Positions 25,282 through 32,805 of a stretch of DNA of 64,000 nt are shown piece by piece. The position numbers were made by a program, and so were the translations under genes. Within the stretch, counting starts at the first letter, position 1. Each line of letters opens with the position of its first letter. A model generated the notes under the pieces. The model made no database searches and was not told where the DNA came from. It was given only the letters and a program-made list of their open reading frames with translations. The DNA is from Pseudomonas sp. LD120. Its GTDB lineage: Bacteria > Pseudomonadota > Gammaproteobacteria > Pseudomonadales > Pseudomonadaceae. The stretch lies in the NCBI RefSeq assembly GCF_009861525.1, contig NZ_WVHL01000005.1, positions 1,798,001 to 1,862,000 of the forward strand, written 5' to 3'.

Positions 25282-26460
25282 TTACTTGGACAGGAAGCGC
25301 ATGCCTTCTTCCAGGCCGCGCAGGGTCAGCGGGTACATCTGGTCTTCGATCAACTCGCGAACGATGTTGGTCGAAGCGGTGTAGCCCCAGGTGTCCTTCG
25401 GGTAGGGGTTGATCCAGATGAGCTTCTTGTACTTCTCCATGAAGCGCTGCATCCACACATAACCGGCTTCTTCGTTCCAGTGTTCGACGCTGCCGCCGGC
25501 CTGGGTGATTTCATACGGGGCCATGGCGGCGTCACCGACGAAGATCACTTTGTAGTCGGCGCCGTACTTGTGCAGCAGGTCCTGGGTCGAGGTGCGCTCC
25601 GAGCCGCGGCGCAGGTTGTTCTTCCACACCGATTCGTAGATGAAGTTGTGGAAGTAGTAATACTCCAGGTGCTTGAACTCGGTCTTGCAGGCCGAGAACA
25701 GCTCCTCGCAGATCTTCACGTGGGCATCCATGGAGCCGCCGATGTCGAACAGCAACAGCAGCTTGATGCTGTTGCGTCGTTCCGGGCGCATCTGGATGTT
25801 CAGCAGCCCGGCGTCGCGGGCGGTGTGGTCGATGGTGCCATCGATGTCCAGCTCGTCCGCTGCGCCCTGGCGGGCGAACTTGCGCAGGCGGCGCAGGGCC
25901 ACCTTGATGTTGCGGGTGCCCAGTTCCACCGAGTCGTCGAGGTTCTTGTACTCGCGCTGGTCCCAGACTTTCACCGCCTTGCCCTGGCGCTTGCCAGCGT
26001 CGCCGACGCGGATGCCTTCCGGGTTGAAACCGCCGGACCCGAAGGGGCTGGTGCCACCGGTGCCGATCCACTTGTTGCCGCCGGCGTGGCGTTCCTTCTG
26101 TTCTTCCAGGCGCTTCTTGAACTCTTCGATGAGCTTGTCCAGGCCGCCCAGGGACTGGATCTGCGCCCGTTCTTCATCGCTCAGCGAGCGCTCGAATTCC
26201 TTGCGCAGCCAATCCTCGGGGATCAGCGCCTGCAGGTGGTCGTCGAGTTTTTCCAGGCCGTTGAAGTAGGCGCCGAAGGCCCGGTCGAACTTGTCGAAAT
26301 GCCGTTCGTCCTTCACCAGGATCGCCCGAGCCAGGTAGTAGAACTCGTCCATGTCGGCGAAGGTCACGCGCTGCTTGAGCGCGTTGATCAGGTCCAGCAG
26401 CTCGCGCACCGACACCGGCACCTTGGCCGCGCGCATTTCATTGAACAGGTTGAGCAGCAT
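25282..26460 (-). CDS. VWA-domain protein (CoxE-like), partner of MoxR
   Basis: 392 residues. The N-terminal half is helical and charged. The C-terminal von Willebrand factor A domain carries the metal-ion-dependent adhesion site DIGGSMD (about residue 245), with further MIDAS elements downstream. It is encoded 164 bp after a MoxR AAA+ ATPase gene on the same strand. MoxR plus VWA pairs act as chaperones that assemble or activate metal-containing complexes (for example CoxD/CoxE and RavA/ViaA). The client here is not indicated. Confidence 0.85.
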   Translation of the reverse strand: MLLNLFNEMRAAKVPVSVRELLDLINALKQRVTFADMDEFYYLARAILVKDERHFDKFDRAFGAYFNGLEKLDDHLQALIPEDWLRKEFERSLSDEERAQIQSLGGLDKLIEEFKKRLEEQKERHAGGNKWIGTGGTSPFGSGGFNPEGIRVGDAGKRQGKAVKVWDQREYKNLDDSVELGTRNIKVALRRLRKFARQGAADELDIDGTIDHTARDAGLLNIQMRPERRNSIKLLLLFDIGGSMDAHVKICEELFSACKTEFKHLEYYYFHNFIYESVWKNNLRRGSERTSTQDLLHKYGADYKVIFVGDAAMAPYEITQAGGSVEHWNEEAGYVWMQRFMEKYKKLIWINPYPKDTWGYTASTNIVRELIEDQMYPLTLRGLEEGMRFLSK

Positions 26461-26624
26461 GGCTATCGCTCTCTAATAATCTTTGGGTCTGTTCAGATGC
26501 TCGCCGAGCGGCGATCAGGCAAGGCAAAAGCAGGAGAGGACGCGGAGCCTAGCCTGCTAAATGAGCTTTCCGAACCTGTTTTTAACGCAGCATGATCGAC
26601 GCGCAGGTCGCTTTTGGGCAGAGC

Positions 26625-27470
26625 CTAGCGATTGCCGCGACGGCTCATGAATGCCAGGCGTTCCAGCAACTGCACATCCTGTTCGTTCTTCACCAGGGCA
26701 CCAGCCAGCGGCGGAATGGCCTTGGTCGGATCACGTTCGCGCAGCACCGCCTCGCCGATGTTGTCGGCCATCAACAGCTTGAGCCAGTCCACCAGTTCCG
26801 AGGTCGAGGGCTTCTTCTTCAGGCCCGGTACCTTGCGCACGTCGAAGAACACGTCCAGGGCTTCGCTGACCAGGTCCTTCTTGATGTCGGGGTAGTGCAC
26901 GTCGACGATCTTCTGCAGGGTGCTGCGGTCAGGGAAGGCGATGTAGTGGAAGAAGCAGCGGCGCAGGAAGGCGTCCGGCAGTTCCTTCTCGTTGTTGGAG
27001 GTAATGATGATGATCGGCCGTTGCTTGGCCTTGATGGTCTCGTCGATCTCGTAGACGTAGAACTCCATCTTGTCGAGCTCTTGCAGCAGGTCGTTGGGGA
27101 ACTCGATGTCGGCTTTGTCGATCTCGTCGATCAGCAGGATCACCCGCTCCTCGGATTCGAAGGCTTCCCAGAGCTTGCCCTTCTTCAGGTAGTTGCGAAT
27201 GTCATGGACCTTGTCCACGCCCAGTTGCGAGTCGCGCAGACGGCTGACCGCGTCATACTCGTACAGACCCTGGTGGGCCTTGGTGGTGGACTTGATGTGC
27301 CAGGTGATCAGTTTGGCGCCAAAGGATTCGGCCAGTTGCTCGGCGAGCATGGTCTTGCCGGTACCGGGTTCGCCCTTGACCAGCAGCGGACGCTCCAGAG
27401 TGATGGCGGCGTTGACTGCCAGCTTCAGGTCATCGGTGGCGACGTAGGCGTGGGTGCCTTCGAACTTCAT
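26625..27470 (-). CDS. MoxR-family AAA+ ATPase
   Basis: 281 residues from the ATG at 27470, which has a GAGGAATTGCAG leader. The much longer open frame upstream has no ribosome site. Walker A is GEPGTGKT (about 33-40), Walker B is ILLIDEIDKAD, sensor 1 is IIITSNNEKELPDAF and the arginine finger is in LRRC. These are typical of the MoxR branch. It probably remodels a client together with the downstream VWA protein. The upstream 260 bp separates it from the divergent cysK. Confidence 0.92.
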   Translation of the reverse strand: MKFEGTHAYVATDDLKLAVNAAITLERPLLVKGEPGTGKTMLAEQLAESFGAKLITWHIKSTTKAHQGLYEYDAVSRLRDSQLGVDKVHDIRNYLKKGKLWEAFESEERVILLIDEIDKADIEFPNDLLQELDKMEFYVYEIDETIKAKQRPIIIITSNNEKELPDAFLRRCFFHYIAFPDRSTLQKIVDVHYPDIKKDLVSEALDVFFDVRKVPGLKKKPSTSELVDWLKLLMADNIGEAVLRERDPTKAIPPLAGALVKNEQDVQLLERLAFMSRRGNR

Positions 27471-27729
27471 CTGCAATTCCTCGAACGGTGACGGCGAGCT
27501 GCGCTGGGCAGGTCGGTTGAATAGATGCGATGCGCGACTATAACGCGGCGCCTGGTCAACTGTGAACGTAGATGGCCTATTCAGTCTCTGAATGGAGCGT
27601 CGCGGGGTAACTTGGTCAGCTCGCGGCGGGGCGTTACGGCCTGTCGCTGGGACATTGCGCGTGACTGGACGCTCAAGGGCGCCAGGCATACCCTTGGGCA
27701 CTTCTTCACTGCTGCATAAGGACCCAGCC

Positions 27730-28704
27730 ATGAGCCGAATTTTTGCTGACAACGCCCATTCCATCGGTAACACGCCCTTGGTGCAGATCAACCGCATCGC
27801 CCCGCGAGGGGTGACCATCCTGGCCAAGATCGAAGGACGCAACCCGGGCTACTCGGTTAAGTGCCGGATCGGCGCCAACATGATCTGGGACGCCGAAAGC
27901 AGCGGCAAGCTCAAGCCGGGCATGACCATTGTCGAGCCCACCTCGGGTAACACCGGGATCGGCCTGGCCTTCGTCGCCGCCGCTCGTGGCTACAAACTGA
28001 TGCTGGCCATGCCGGCCTCCATGAGCATCGAGCGGCGCAAGGTGCTCAAGGCCCTGGGAGCCGATCTGGTGCTGACCGAGCCGGCCAAGGGCATGAAGGG
28101 GGCGATTGAAAAGGCCGCGGAAATTCTCGCCAGCGATCCGTCCAAGTACTTCATGCCGCAGCAGTTCGATAACCCGGCCAACCCGGCGATCCACGAAAAA
28201 ACCACCGGTCCGGAAATCTGGCGCGACACCGACGGCGCCGTGGATGTGCTGGTGGCGGGCGTTGGCACTGGCGGCACCATCAGTGGCGTGTCGCGCTATA
28301 TCAAAAAGACAAAGGGTAAGCCGATCCTCTCGGTGGCGGTGGAGCCTGCGTCGTCGCCGGTAATCAGCCAGCAACTGGCCGGCGAAGAGATCAAGCCCAG
28401 TCCTCATAAAATCCAGGGCATCGGCGCCGGCTTTGTGCCCAAGAACCTGGATCTGGAAATGGTTGATCGGGTCGAGCTGGTGACCGACGAGGAATCCAAG
28501 GCCATGGCCCTGCGGTTGATGCAGGAAGAGGGGATTCTCTGCGGGATTTCCTGCGGCGCGGCAATGGCGGTGGCGGTGCGTCTGGCGCAAACCCCGGAAA
28601 TGCAGGGCAAGACCATCGTGGTGATTCTGCCGGACTCCGGCGAGCGCTACCTGTCGAGCATGCTGTTCAGCGATCTGTTCACCGAGCAGGAAAACCAGCC
28701 GTAA
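27730..28704 (+). CDS. cysK: Cysteine synthase A (O-acetylserine sulfhydrylase)
   Basis: 324 residues, close to E. coli CysK (323). PLP-binding Lys44 lies in SVKCRIGANMIW, the O-acetylserine loop TSGNTG is at 71-76, and the PLP-phosphate loop GTGGT is at 179-183. KIQGIGAGFVP and SGERYLS are also conserved. It makes cysteine from O-acetylserine and sulfide in the cytoplasm. The start at 27730 has AAGGA 6 bases upstream; an ATG at 27592 is in a stretch without coding character. An EamA-family gene lies 1.5 kb downstream, on the far side of lpxO. Confidence 0.93.
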   Translation: MSRIFADNAHSIGNTPLVQINRIAPRGVTILAKIEGRNPGYSVKCRIGANMIWDAESSGKLKPGMTIVEPTSGNTGIGLAFVAAARGYKLMLAMPASMSIERRKVLKALGADLVLTEPAKGMKGAIEKAAEILASDPSKYFMPQQFDNPANPAIHEKTTGPEIWRDTDGAVDVLVAGVGTGGTISGVSRYIKKTKGKPILSVAVEPASSPVISQQLAGEEIKPSPHKIQGIGAGFVPKNLDLEMVDRVELVTDEESKAMALRLMQEEGILCGISCGAAMAVAVRLAQTPEMQGKTIVVILPDSGERYLSSMLFSDLFTEQENQP

Positions 28705-28923
28705 CGGAAGCAGGGCATTGGCCGGCAGGCAGCGGCGAATGCCTGACCTGCATCAGTCGGCGGTTTTGCGCCGTATGTTACTTAAGCGCCTTTGTTGCAC
28801 AGCCGTTAACACTGAATGTTGGGGTGTGCGGGTTTTTCCAGGGCCCAGGAGTGTTTATCATTGCCGGCTGCCAGGTCGGGTGAGCACGGCCCGTACAGGT
28901 GTCTATTTCCAAGGAGTTGTTGC

Positions 28924-29862
28924 ATGAGCTTTTCCTTTGCCGCCAAGTTCGCGGTGTTGTCGTTGTTTGTCGGCAGCATCCTTTACGTGCACCTGCGCGG
29001 CAAGGCGCGTCTGCCGGTACTGCGCCAGTTCGTCAACCATTCGGCGCTGTTCGCGCCTTACAACGCACTGATGTATCTGTTTTCCGGGGTGCCTTCCAAG
29101 CCTTACCTGGATCGCAGCAAGTTCCCCGAGCTGGATGTGTTGCGCGACAACTGGGAGGTGATCCGCGAAGAAGCCATGCATCTGTTCGATGAGGGCTACA
29201 TCCGCGCCGCCGAGAAGAACAACGACGCCGGTTTCGGTTCGTTCTTCAAGAAGGGCTGGAAGCGTTTCTACCTCAAGTGGTACGACAAGCCGCTGCCTTC
29301 GGCCGCTGCCCTGTGCCCGAAGACCGTTGAACTGGTCAGCGCCATTCCCAACGTCAAGGGCGCGATGTTTGCCCTGTTGCCCGGCGGTAGCCACTTGAAC
29401 CCGCACCGCGACCCCTTTGCCGGTTCCCTGCGTTATCACCTGGGCCTGTCGACGCCCAACTCCGATGCCTGCCGAATCTTTGTCGATGGCCAGGAGTACG
29501 CCTGGCGCGACGGTGAAGACGTGATGTTCGACGAAACCTATGTGCACTGGGTGAAGAACGAAACCGAAACCACCCGGGTGATTCTGTTCTGCGACATCGA
29601 ACGTCCGCTGAGCAACCCGCTGATGACCCGCATCAACCGCTGGGTCAGCGCCCAACTGGGCCGCGCCACTGCGCCGCAGAACCTTGATGACGAACGCGTC
29701 GGCGGGATCAACCAGGCCTACGCCTGGAGCAAGCGCTTCAGCGACAGCTTCAGCGGTGTGGTCAAGCAGTGGAAGCGCCGCAACCCCAAGCTCTATCGCA
29801 TTTTGCGTCCAGTCCTGGCGGTGCTGGTGCTGGTCGTTCTGTGGAAGTGGTTGTTCGGATAA
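28924..29862 (+). CDS. lpxO: Lipid A 2-hydroxylase LpxO (aspartyl/asparaginyl beta-hydroxylase family)
   Basis: 312 residues. An N-terminal membrane anchor (FAAKFAVLSLFVGSILYVHL) and a C-terminal hydrophobic helix (YRILRPVLAVLVLVVLWKW) flank an Fe(II)/2-oxoglutarate dioxygenase domain. That domain has GSHLNPHRDPFAGSLRYHLGL and DGEDVMFDETYVHWVKNET, which hold the iron His residues and the 2-oxoglutarate-binding Arg. It hydroxylates the secondary acyl chain of lipid A at the inner membrane, changing outer-membrane permeability. CAAGGAG precedes the ATG. Single gene behind cysK with a 219-bp gap. Confidence 0.93.
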   Translation: MSFSFAAKFAVLSLFVGSILYVHLRGKARLPVLRQFVNHSALFAPYNALMYLFSGVPSKPYLDRSKFPELDVLRDNWEVIREEAMHLFDEGYIRAAEKNNDAGFGSFFKKGWKRFYLKWYDKPLPSAAALCPKTVELVSAIPNVKGAMFALLPGGSHLNPHRDPFAGSLRYHLGLSTPNSDACRIFVDGQEYAWRDGEDVMFDETYVHWVKNETETTRVILFCDIERPLSNPLMTRINRWVSAQLGRATAPQNLDDERVGGINQAYAWSKRFSDSFSGVVKQWKRRNPKLYRILRPVLAVLVLVVLWKWLFG

Positions 29863-29865
29863 ATC

Positions 29866-29895
29866 TTGCAATCAATAGTGGGCGCTGGTTATATT
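29866..29895 (+). promoter_or_regulatory. Sigma70-like promoter inside a small dyad, upstream of the leader peptide
   Basis: TTGCAA (29866-29871) and TATATT (29890-29895) are 18 bases apart, 4/6 and 5/6 matches to consensus. The -10 box lies in the loop of the inverted repeat GGGCGC (29880-29885) / GCGCCC (29898-29903), which suggests an operator or a terminator for lpxO. Transcription from here would give a leader of about 310 nt before the EamA start. Confidence 0.5.
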
Positions 29896-29950
29896 CGGCG
29901 CCCGGTGAGTCAGCCGACTCATGGTTTTTTCCTTCATAAAAGATCAGCAC

Positions 29951-30115
29951 ATGGCCTTTTCCCTTACCAACGCGGCAGTGGTTTCAGCGGTCAACGCTGG
30001 CGTTGTGCCGTGCGGGAATCAGCAGTCTGTGCAGATCGGTCATTACCCCCCTCCTGTCAGTAGCACGCCGGTGTGCGCGGTCGTATCACCGCCGGGCGTT
30101 GGCTGCTCGGGCTGA
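29951..30115 (+). CDS. Putative leader peptide (54 aa) upstream of an EamA transporter gene
   Basis: Short frame of 54 residues, beginning MAFSLTNAAVV; an in-frame ATG at 29921 would give 64. It contains three Cys, a PPP run (HYPPPVSS) and a C-terminal PPGVGCSG. It has no signal peptide, fold or strong ribosome site (upstream is AAAAGATCAGCAC), so expression is uncertain. Its place is suggestive: behind a promoter-like sequence and 50 bases before a stem-loop with a T7 run, which precedes an EamA exporter gene. Third-position GC is raised, as in real genes here. No homologue is recalled and I assign no activity. Confidence 0.4.
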   Translation: MAFSLTNAAVVSAVNAGVVPCGNQQSVQIGHYPPPVSSTPVCAVVSPPGVGCSG

Positions 30116-30162
30116 TCAGCAACCCCTGCTGTTCCCTGCGCCCGCCCGAAAGAAACGACTGA

Positions 30163-30190
30163 ATTTCAGCTTTGGCTGAATTGTTTTTTT
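30163..30190 (+). terminator. Intrinsic terminator-like hairpin in the leader of the EamA gene
   Basis: TTCAGC (30165-30170), loop TTTG, GCTGAA (30175-30180), then TTG and seven Ts (30184-30190), 21 bases before the EamA start codon. The stem is short, but the U-tract is good. GCTGA at the leader-peptide stop (30111-30115) can pair with the left arm, as an antiterminator would. Confidence 0.5.
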
Positions 30191-30211
30191 GCCTGATGAC
30201 AGGTGGTTTTC

Positions 30212-31075
30212 ATGTTGCTCATTTCTAAAAAGTCCGCACTGGCGGCGGCTTCCACGAGTCTGTTCGTCCTGCTTTGGAGCAGTGGCGCGATTTTCTCCAA
30301 ATGGGGGCTGGCCCATGCCTCACCCTTTGCCTTTTTGTTGTTGCGTTTTGTCGTCGCACTGGTGGGCCTGGTGTTGCTGGCTCCCTTGCTCAAACTCAGG
30401 CTGCCCCGGGGGCGTCGGGCCATGGGCTTTGCCGTGGCCACGGGCCTGGTGCTGCTGGGGGCCTACCAGATCTTCTACATCCTGGCCTTGGACCTGAAGG
30501 TCACGCCTGGCGTGATGGCCACCATCATGGGGGTGCAGCCGATCCTGACGGTGGTGCTGATGGAGCGCCAGCGCTCCTTGAGCCGATTGTTTGGCCTCGG
30601 CCTGGGGCTCGCCGGGCTGATCATGGTGGTGTACCAGGGCATCGGTTTGGCGGGGATGTCCATCTCCGGCATGCTCTGCGGCCTGCTGGCCCTGGTCAGC
30701 ATGACCGCCGGCTCGATCATGCAGAAACGCATCACCGACAATCCCTTGGGCACGTTGCCGGTGCAGTACTTGGCAGGGTTGCTGCTGTGCGCGCTGTTTG
30801 TGCCGTTCCAGCCGTTTGGCTTCGAGTACAGCGCCGGTTTTGTGATTCCGCTGCTGTGGATGGGGTTGGTGGTGTCGGTACTGGCCACGCTGTTGCTGTA
30901 TCGCCTGATCGCTCAAGGCAACCTGGTGAATGTCACCAGTCTGTTCTATCTGGTACCGGCGGTCACCGCGCTGATGGACTACGTCTTTTTTGGCAACCGT
31001 CTGGCGCCGCTGAGCTTGCTGGGAATGGGCCTGATCATCGTCGGATTGGCCTTTGTTTTCCGGAAAAATACCTGA
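30212..31075 (+). CDS. EamA-family (DMT) exporter behind a leader
   Basis: 287 residues from ATG 30212; AGGTGG 6 bases upstream decides this start over the GTG at 30203. About ten membrane helices form two EamA repeats (FVLLWSSGAIFSKWGLAHASPF, and the second beginning near SISGMLCGLLALVSM). DMT proteins of this kind export amino acids or related metabolites; E. coli EamA exports O-acetylserine and cysteine. Substrate is not shown here, though cysK is close and the leader peptide has three Cys codons. A terminator hairpin follows. Confidence 0.82.
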   Translation: MLLISKKSALAAASTSLFVLLWSSGAIFSKWGLAHASPFAFLLLRFVVALVGLVLLAPLLKLRLPRGRRAMGFAVATGLVLLGAYQIFYILALDLKVTPGVMATIMGVQPILTVVLMERQRSLSRLFGLGLGLAGLIMVVYQGIGLAGMSISGMLCGLLALVSMTAGSIMQKRITDNPLGTLPVQYLAGLLLCALFVPFQPFGFEYSAGFVIPLLWMGLVVSVLATLLLYRLIAQGNLVNVTSLFYLVPAVTALMDYVFFGNRLAPLSLLGMGLIIVGLAFVFRKNT

Positions 31076-31085
31076 AACAAGCGCC

Positions 31086-31112
31086 ACGGCCGGGTGCAAT
31101 GCCCGGTCGTTT
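31086..31112 (+). terminator. Terminator after the EamA gene
   Basis: ACGGCCGGG (31086-31094) and CCCGGTCGT (31102-31110) form a 9-bp stem with one G:T pair around a 7-base loop, followed by TTTAC, 10 bases after the stop. Confidence 0.6.
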
Positions 31113-31386
31113 ACAGGGTGTATTCACATTGTGAATGATCGACTATAAGTAAGGATAGTGGCTATATGATATCATCGTCAGGGAGGTGTCTAGCTTCTGC
31201 AAAAAAGGATTTTTTCAAGCCCTTGAGTTGAGGGGGAGCGATGCGACCGACTCCATTAAGGTGCTTTTGAGCGCTAACTGAATGAGCCTTTTTGTTTGTA
31301 TTCCAAAATAGTCCATCAGGCGATCCTTAAAGCTTTAAGCCGGTGCCTAGACTGACGACACAGTTCCTATAGACAGGAGAGTCAGT
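31113..31386. other. AT-rich intergenic region before the pilin-like gene, with two perfect dyads
   Basis: 274 bp with no gene seen. It is clearly AT-richer than the flanks. ATTCAC-ATT-GTGAAT (31122-31136) is a perfect 15-bp dyad, and ATGATATCAT (31166-31175) a perfect 10-bp palindrome. Either could be an operator, and the region must hold the promoter of the gene at 31387. I recognise no named binding site. Confidence 0.4.
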
Positions 31387-31764
31387 ATGAACATCGCCCT
31401 CGCTTCAACCGCTTTCGGCTTGTTTCTAGGACTATCGAGTAGCTGTTTTGCCGCTACTCCCGTGGCACAAGGAGTCATTCGATTTACCGGCAGCATTGTT
31501 GAATCCAACTGCACTTCCAGCGCCGCCAGTTCCAGGTTGAGTTTGCGCCAATGCCCTCAAGGCTCCCGTGGCGTAGCGATCGATGTGCAACGCGTTGATC
31601 CAGTGGTCGGTGTCAGCGGCCTGGGTCGTTCCTCTGTCAAGGTCAAGCTGCTCAGTGACAGCGGTACCAAGGGCCGCTACTACGACCAGCAGTATGCATT
31701 TGTCGACTATGCCGGTAAGGCCGTCATCTCTGGCACCTACCTGATTACTCTGAATATTCCATAG
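31387..31764 (+). CDS. Orphan type 1 pilin-like secreted protein
   Basis: 125 residues behind a CAGGAG site. A signal peptide of about 23 residues (cleavage near SCFA-ATP) is followed by VIRFTGSIVESNC, the start of the type 1 fimbrial subunit domain. Cys42 and Cys56 are spaced to form the usual pilin disulfide, and the C-terminus GTYLITLNIP resembles a final beta strand. It is shorter than FimA-type subunits (about 180), and no chaperone or usher gene is nearby. It may be a secreted Ig-fold protein rather than a pilus part. Convergent with a LysR gene, 15 bp away. Confidence 0.6.
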   Translation: MNIALASTAFGLFLGLSSSCFAATPVAQGVIRFTGSIVESNCTSSAASSRLSLRQCPQGSRGVAIDVQRVDPVVGVSGLGRSSVKVKLLSDSGTKGRYYDQQYAFVDYAGKAVISGTYLITLNIP

Positions 31765-31779
31765 CCCCATCGCCTGCGT

Positions 31780-32724
31780 TTAGCCGTCGGTCAATTCATG
31801 CTGTTTGCGCACTGAGCTTATGAACGCCTGCATCGCCGACGACTGAACCCGGGAGCGCCGAGTGATCAGGCCGAAGGGCGGTAAACGCGCTTCGAACTGG
31901 ATCGGCAGTACCGCCAATAGATCGCGTCCAGGGTAGTCCTCCACCACCGAGACCGGTGTGACGCCGATCATGTCGGTCTGCTGCACCAGTGACAGCAGGG
32001 TCATGATCGAGGTGGTTTCGACGATGCTACTGGGGATGTCGACCCGGGCGTTGTGGAACACCTGATTGATGATCGAACGCATCGGGCTGGGATGTTGTTG
32101 CAGGACCCAGGTTTCATTTTGCAGTTGGGCCCAGCTCAAGCCAGTGGCCTGAGCCAGTGGATTCTGCGCACCGGCTATGACGCACAAGGCCTCTTCGCCG
32201 AGGCTGTCGAAGAGCAATTCTTCGGCCCGCGCGCCGGCGGGAATCCGCCCTAGCACGATGTCCAGTTGATCTTGCAGCAGCGCCTGTACCAACACGTCGC
32301 TGGTGTCGACCTGAATGCTCATGGATAACCGTGGATGGCTTTGCTTGAGGGTGGCGATGGTCCGCGTCAGCAGCCCCGAGGCCAACGCCGGAATTGCGCC
32401 TACCGCGACCCGCCCCAGGTTGCCCGATTCCAGTGCCACCAACTCTTCGCGCATGCCGCTCAGTTCAGCGAACACCATTTGGGCATAGTAGATCACCGTC
32501 TCGCCAAAGGGCGTGGGACGCATGCCCCGAGGCAGGCGCTCGAACAGTTCAACCCCCAGCAGGTCTTCAGCTTCATGGAGCATTTTGGTAGCAGCCGGCT
32601 GGGTCATGCCGATGTTGTCGGCGGCGCGGCGCAGCGAGCCAAACTCTTGTAAGGCCAGCATCAGCCGCAGTTGGCGCAGGCGCAGGCGACTGTGGATCAC
32701 ATTGCCATCAGGAATCTTGGACAT
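31780..32724 (-). CDS. LysR-family regulator (GbpR-like), probable regulator of the sugar-acid cluster
   Basis: 314 residues from ATG 32724 (MSKIPDG). The HTH (RLRQLRLMLALQEFGSLRRAADNIGM, then TQPAATKMLHEAE) and ERLPRGMRPTPFGE are typical of the GbpR/galactose-binding-protein regulator branch of LysR proteins, which often respond to sugars or sugar acids. It follows tctA on the same strand after an 81-bp gap containing a 7-bp hairpin. I infer control of the transport and catabolic genes from 32.8 to 42.9 kb. The effector is not known. Confidence 0.82.
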   Translation of the reverse strand: MSKIPDGNVIHSRLRLRQLRLMLALQEFGSLRRAADNIGMTQPAATKMLHEAEDLLGVELFERLPRGMRPTPFGETVIYYAQMVFAELSGMREELVALESGNLGRVAVGAIPALASGLLTRTIATLKQSHPRLSMSIQVDTSDVLVQALLQDQLDIVLGRIPAGARAEELLFDSLGEEALCVIAGAQNPLAQATGLSWAQLQNETWVLQQHPSPMRSIINQVFHNARVDIPSSIVETTSIMTLLSLVQQTDMIGVTPVSVVEDYPGRDLLAVLPIQFEARLPPFGLITRRSRVQSSAMQAFISSVRKQHELTDG

Positions 32725-32753
32725 GGGCCGGCTCGTAATCAAAATAGCCGCAA

Positions 32754-32774
32754 GCCTGACAATAAATGTCAGGC
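32754..32774 (-). terminator. Stem-loop between tctA and the LysR gene
   Basis: GCCTGAC and GTCAGGC flank the AT-only loop AATAAAT, 32 bases after the tctA stop and 30 bases before the LysR start. It is either a weak terminator or an operator of the LysR gene; no T-run follows directly. Confidence 0.4.
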
Positions 32775-32805
32775 GTTGCCAGGGGCTATATCAAGGGGCG
32801 GAGGG

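Noticed and set aside
25264..26595. 443-residue plus-strand frame opposite the VWA gene
   Set aside because: Antisense shadow; the minus-strand protein has the MIDAS motif and a MoxR partner.
32724..32742. LysR gene start at 32742 (TTG)
   Set aside because: It has no ribosome site, and the ATG at 32724 is the more ordinary start. The difference is only six residues, so I am not fully certain.
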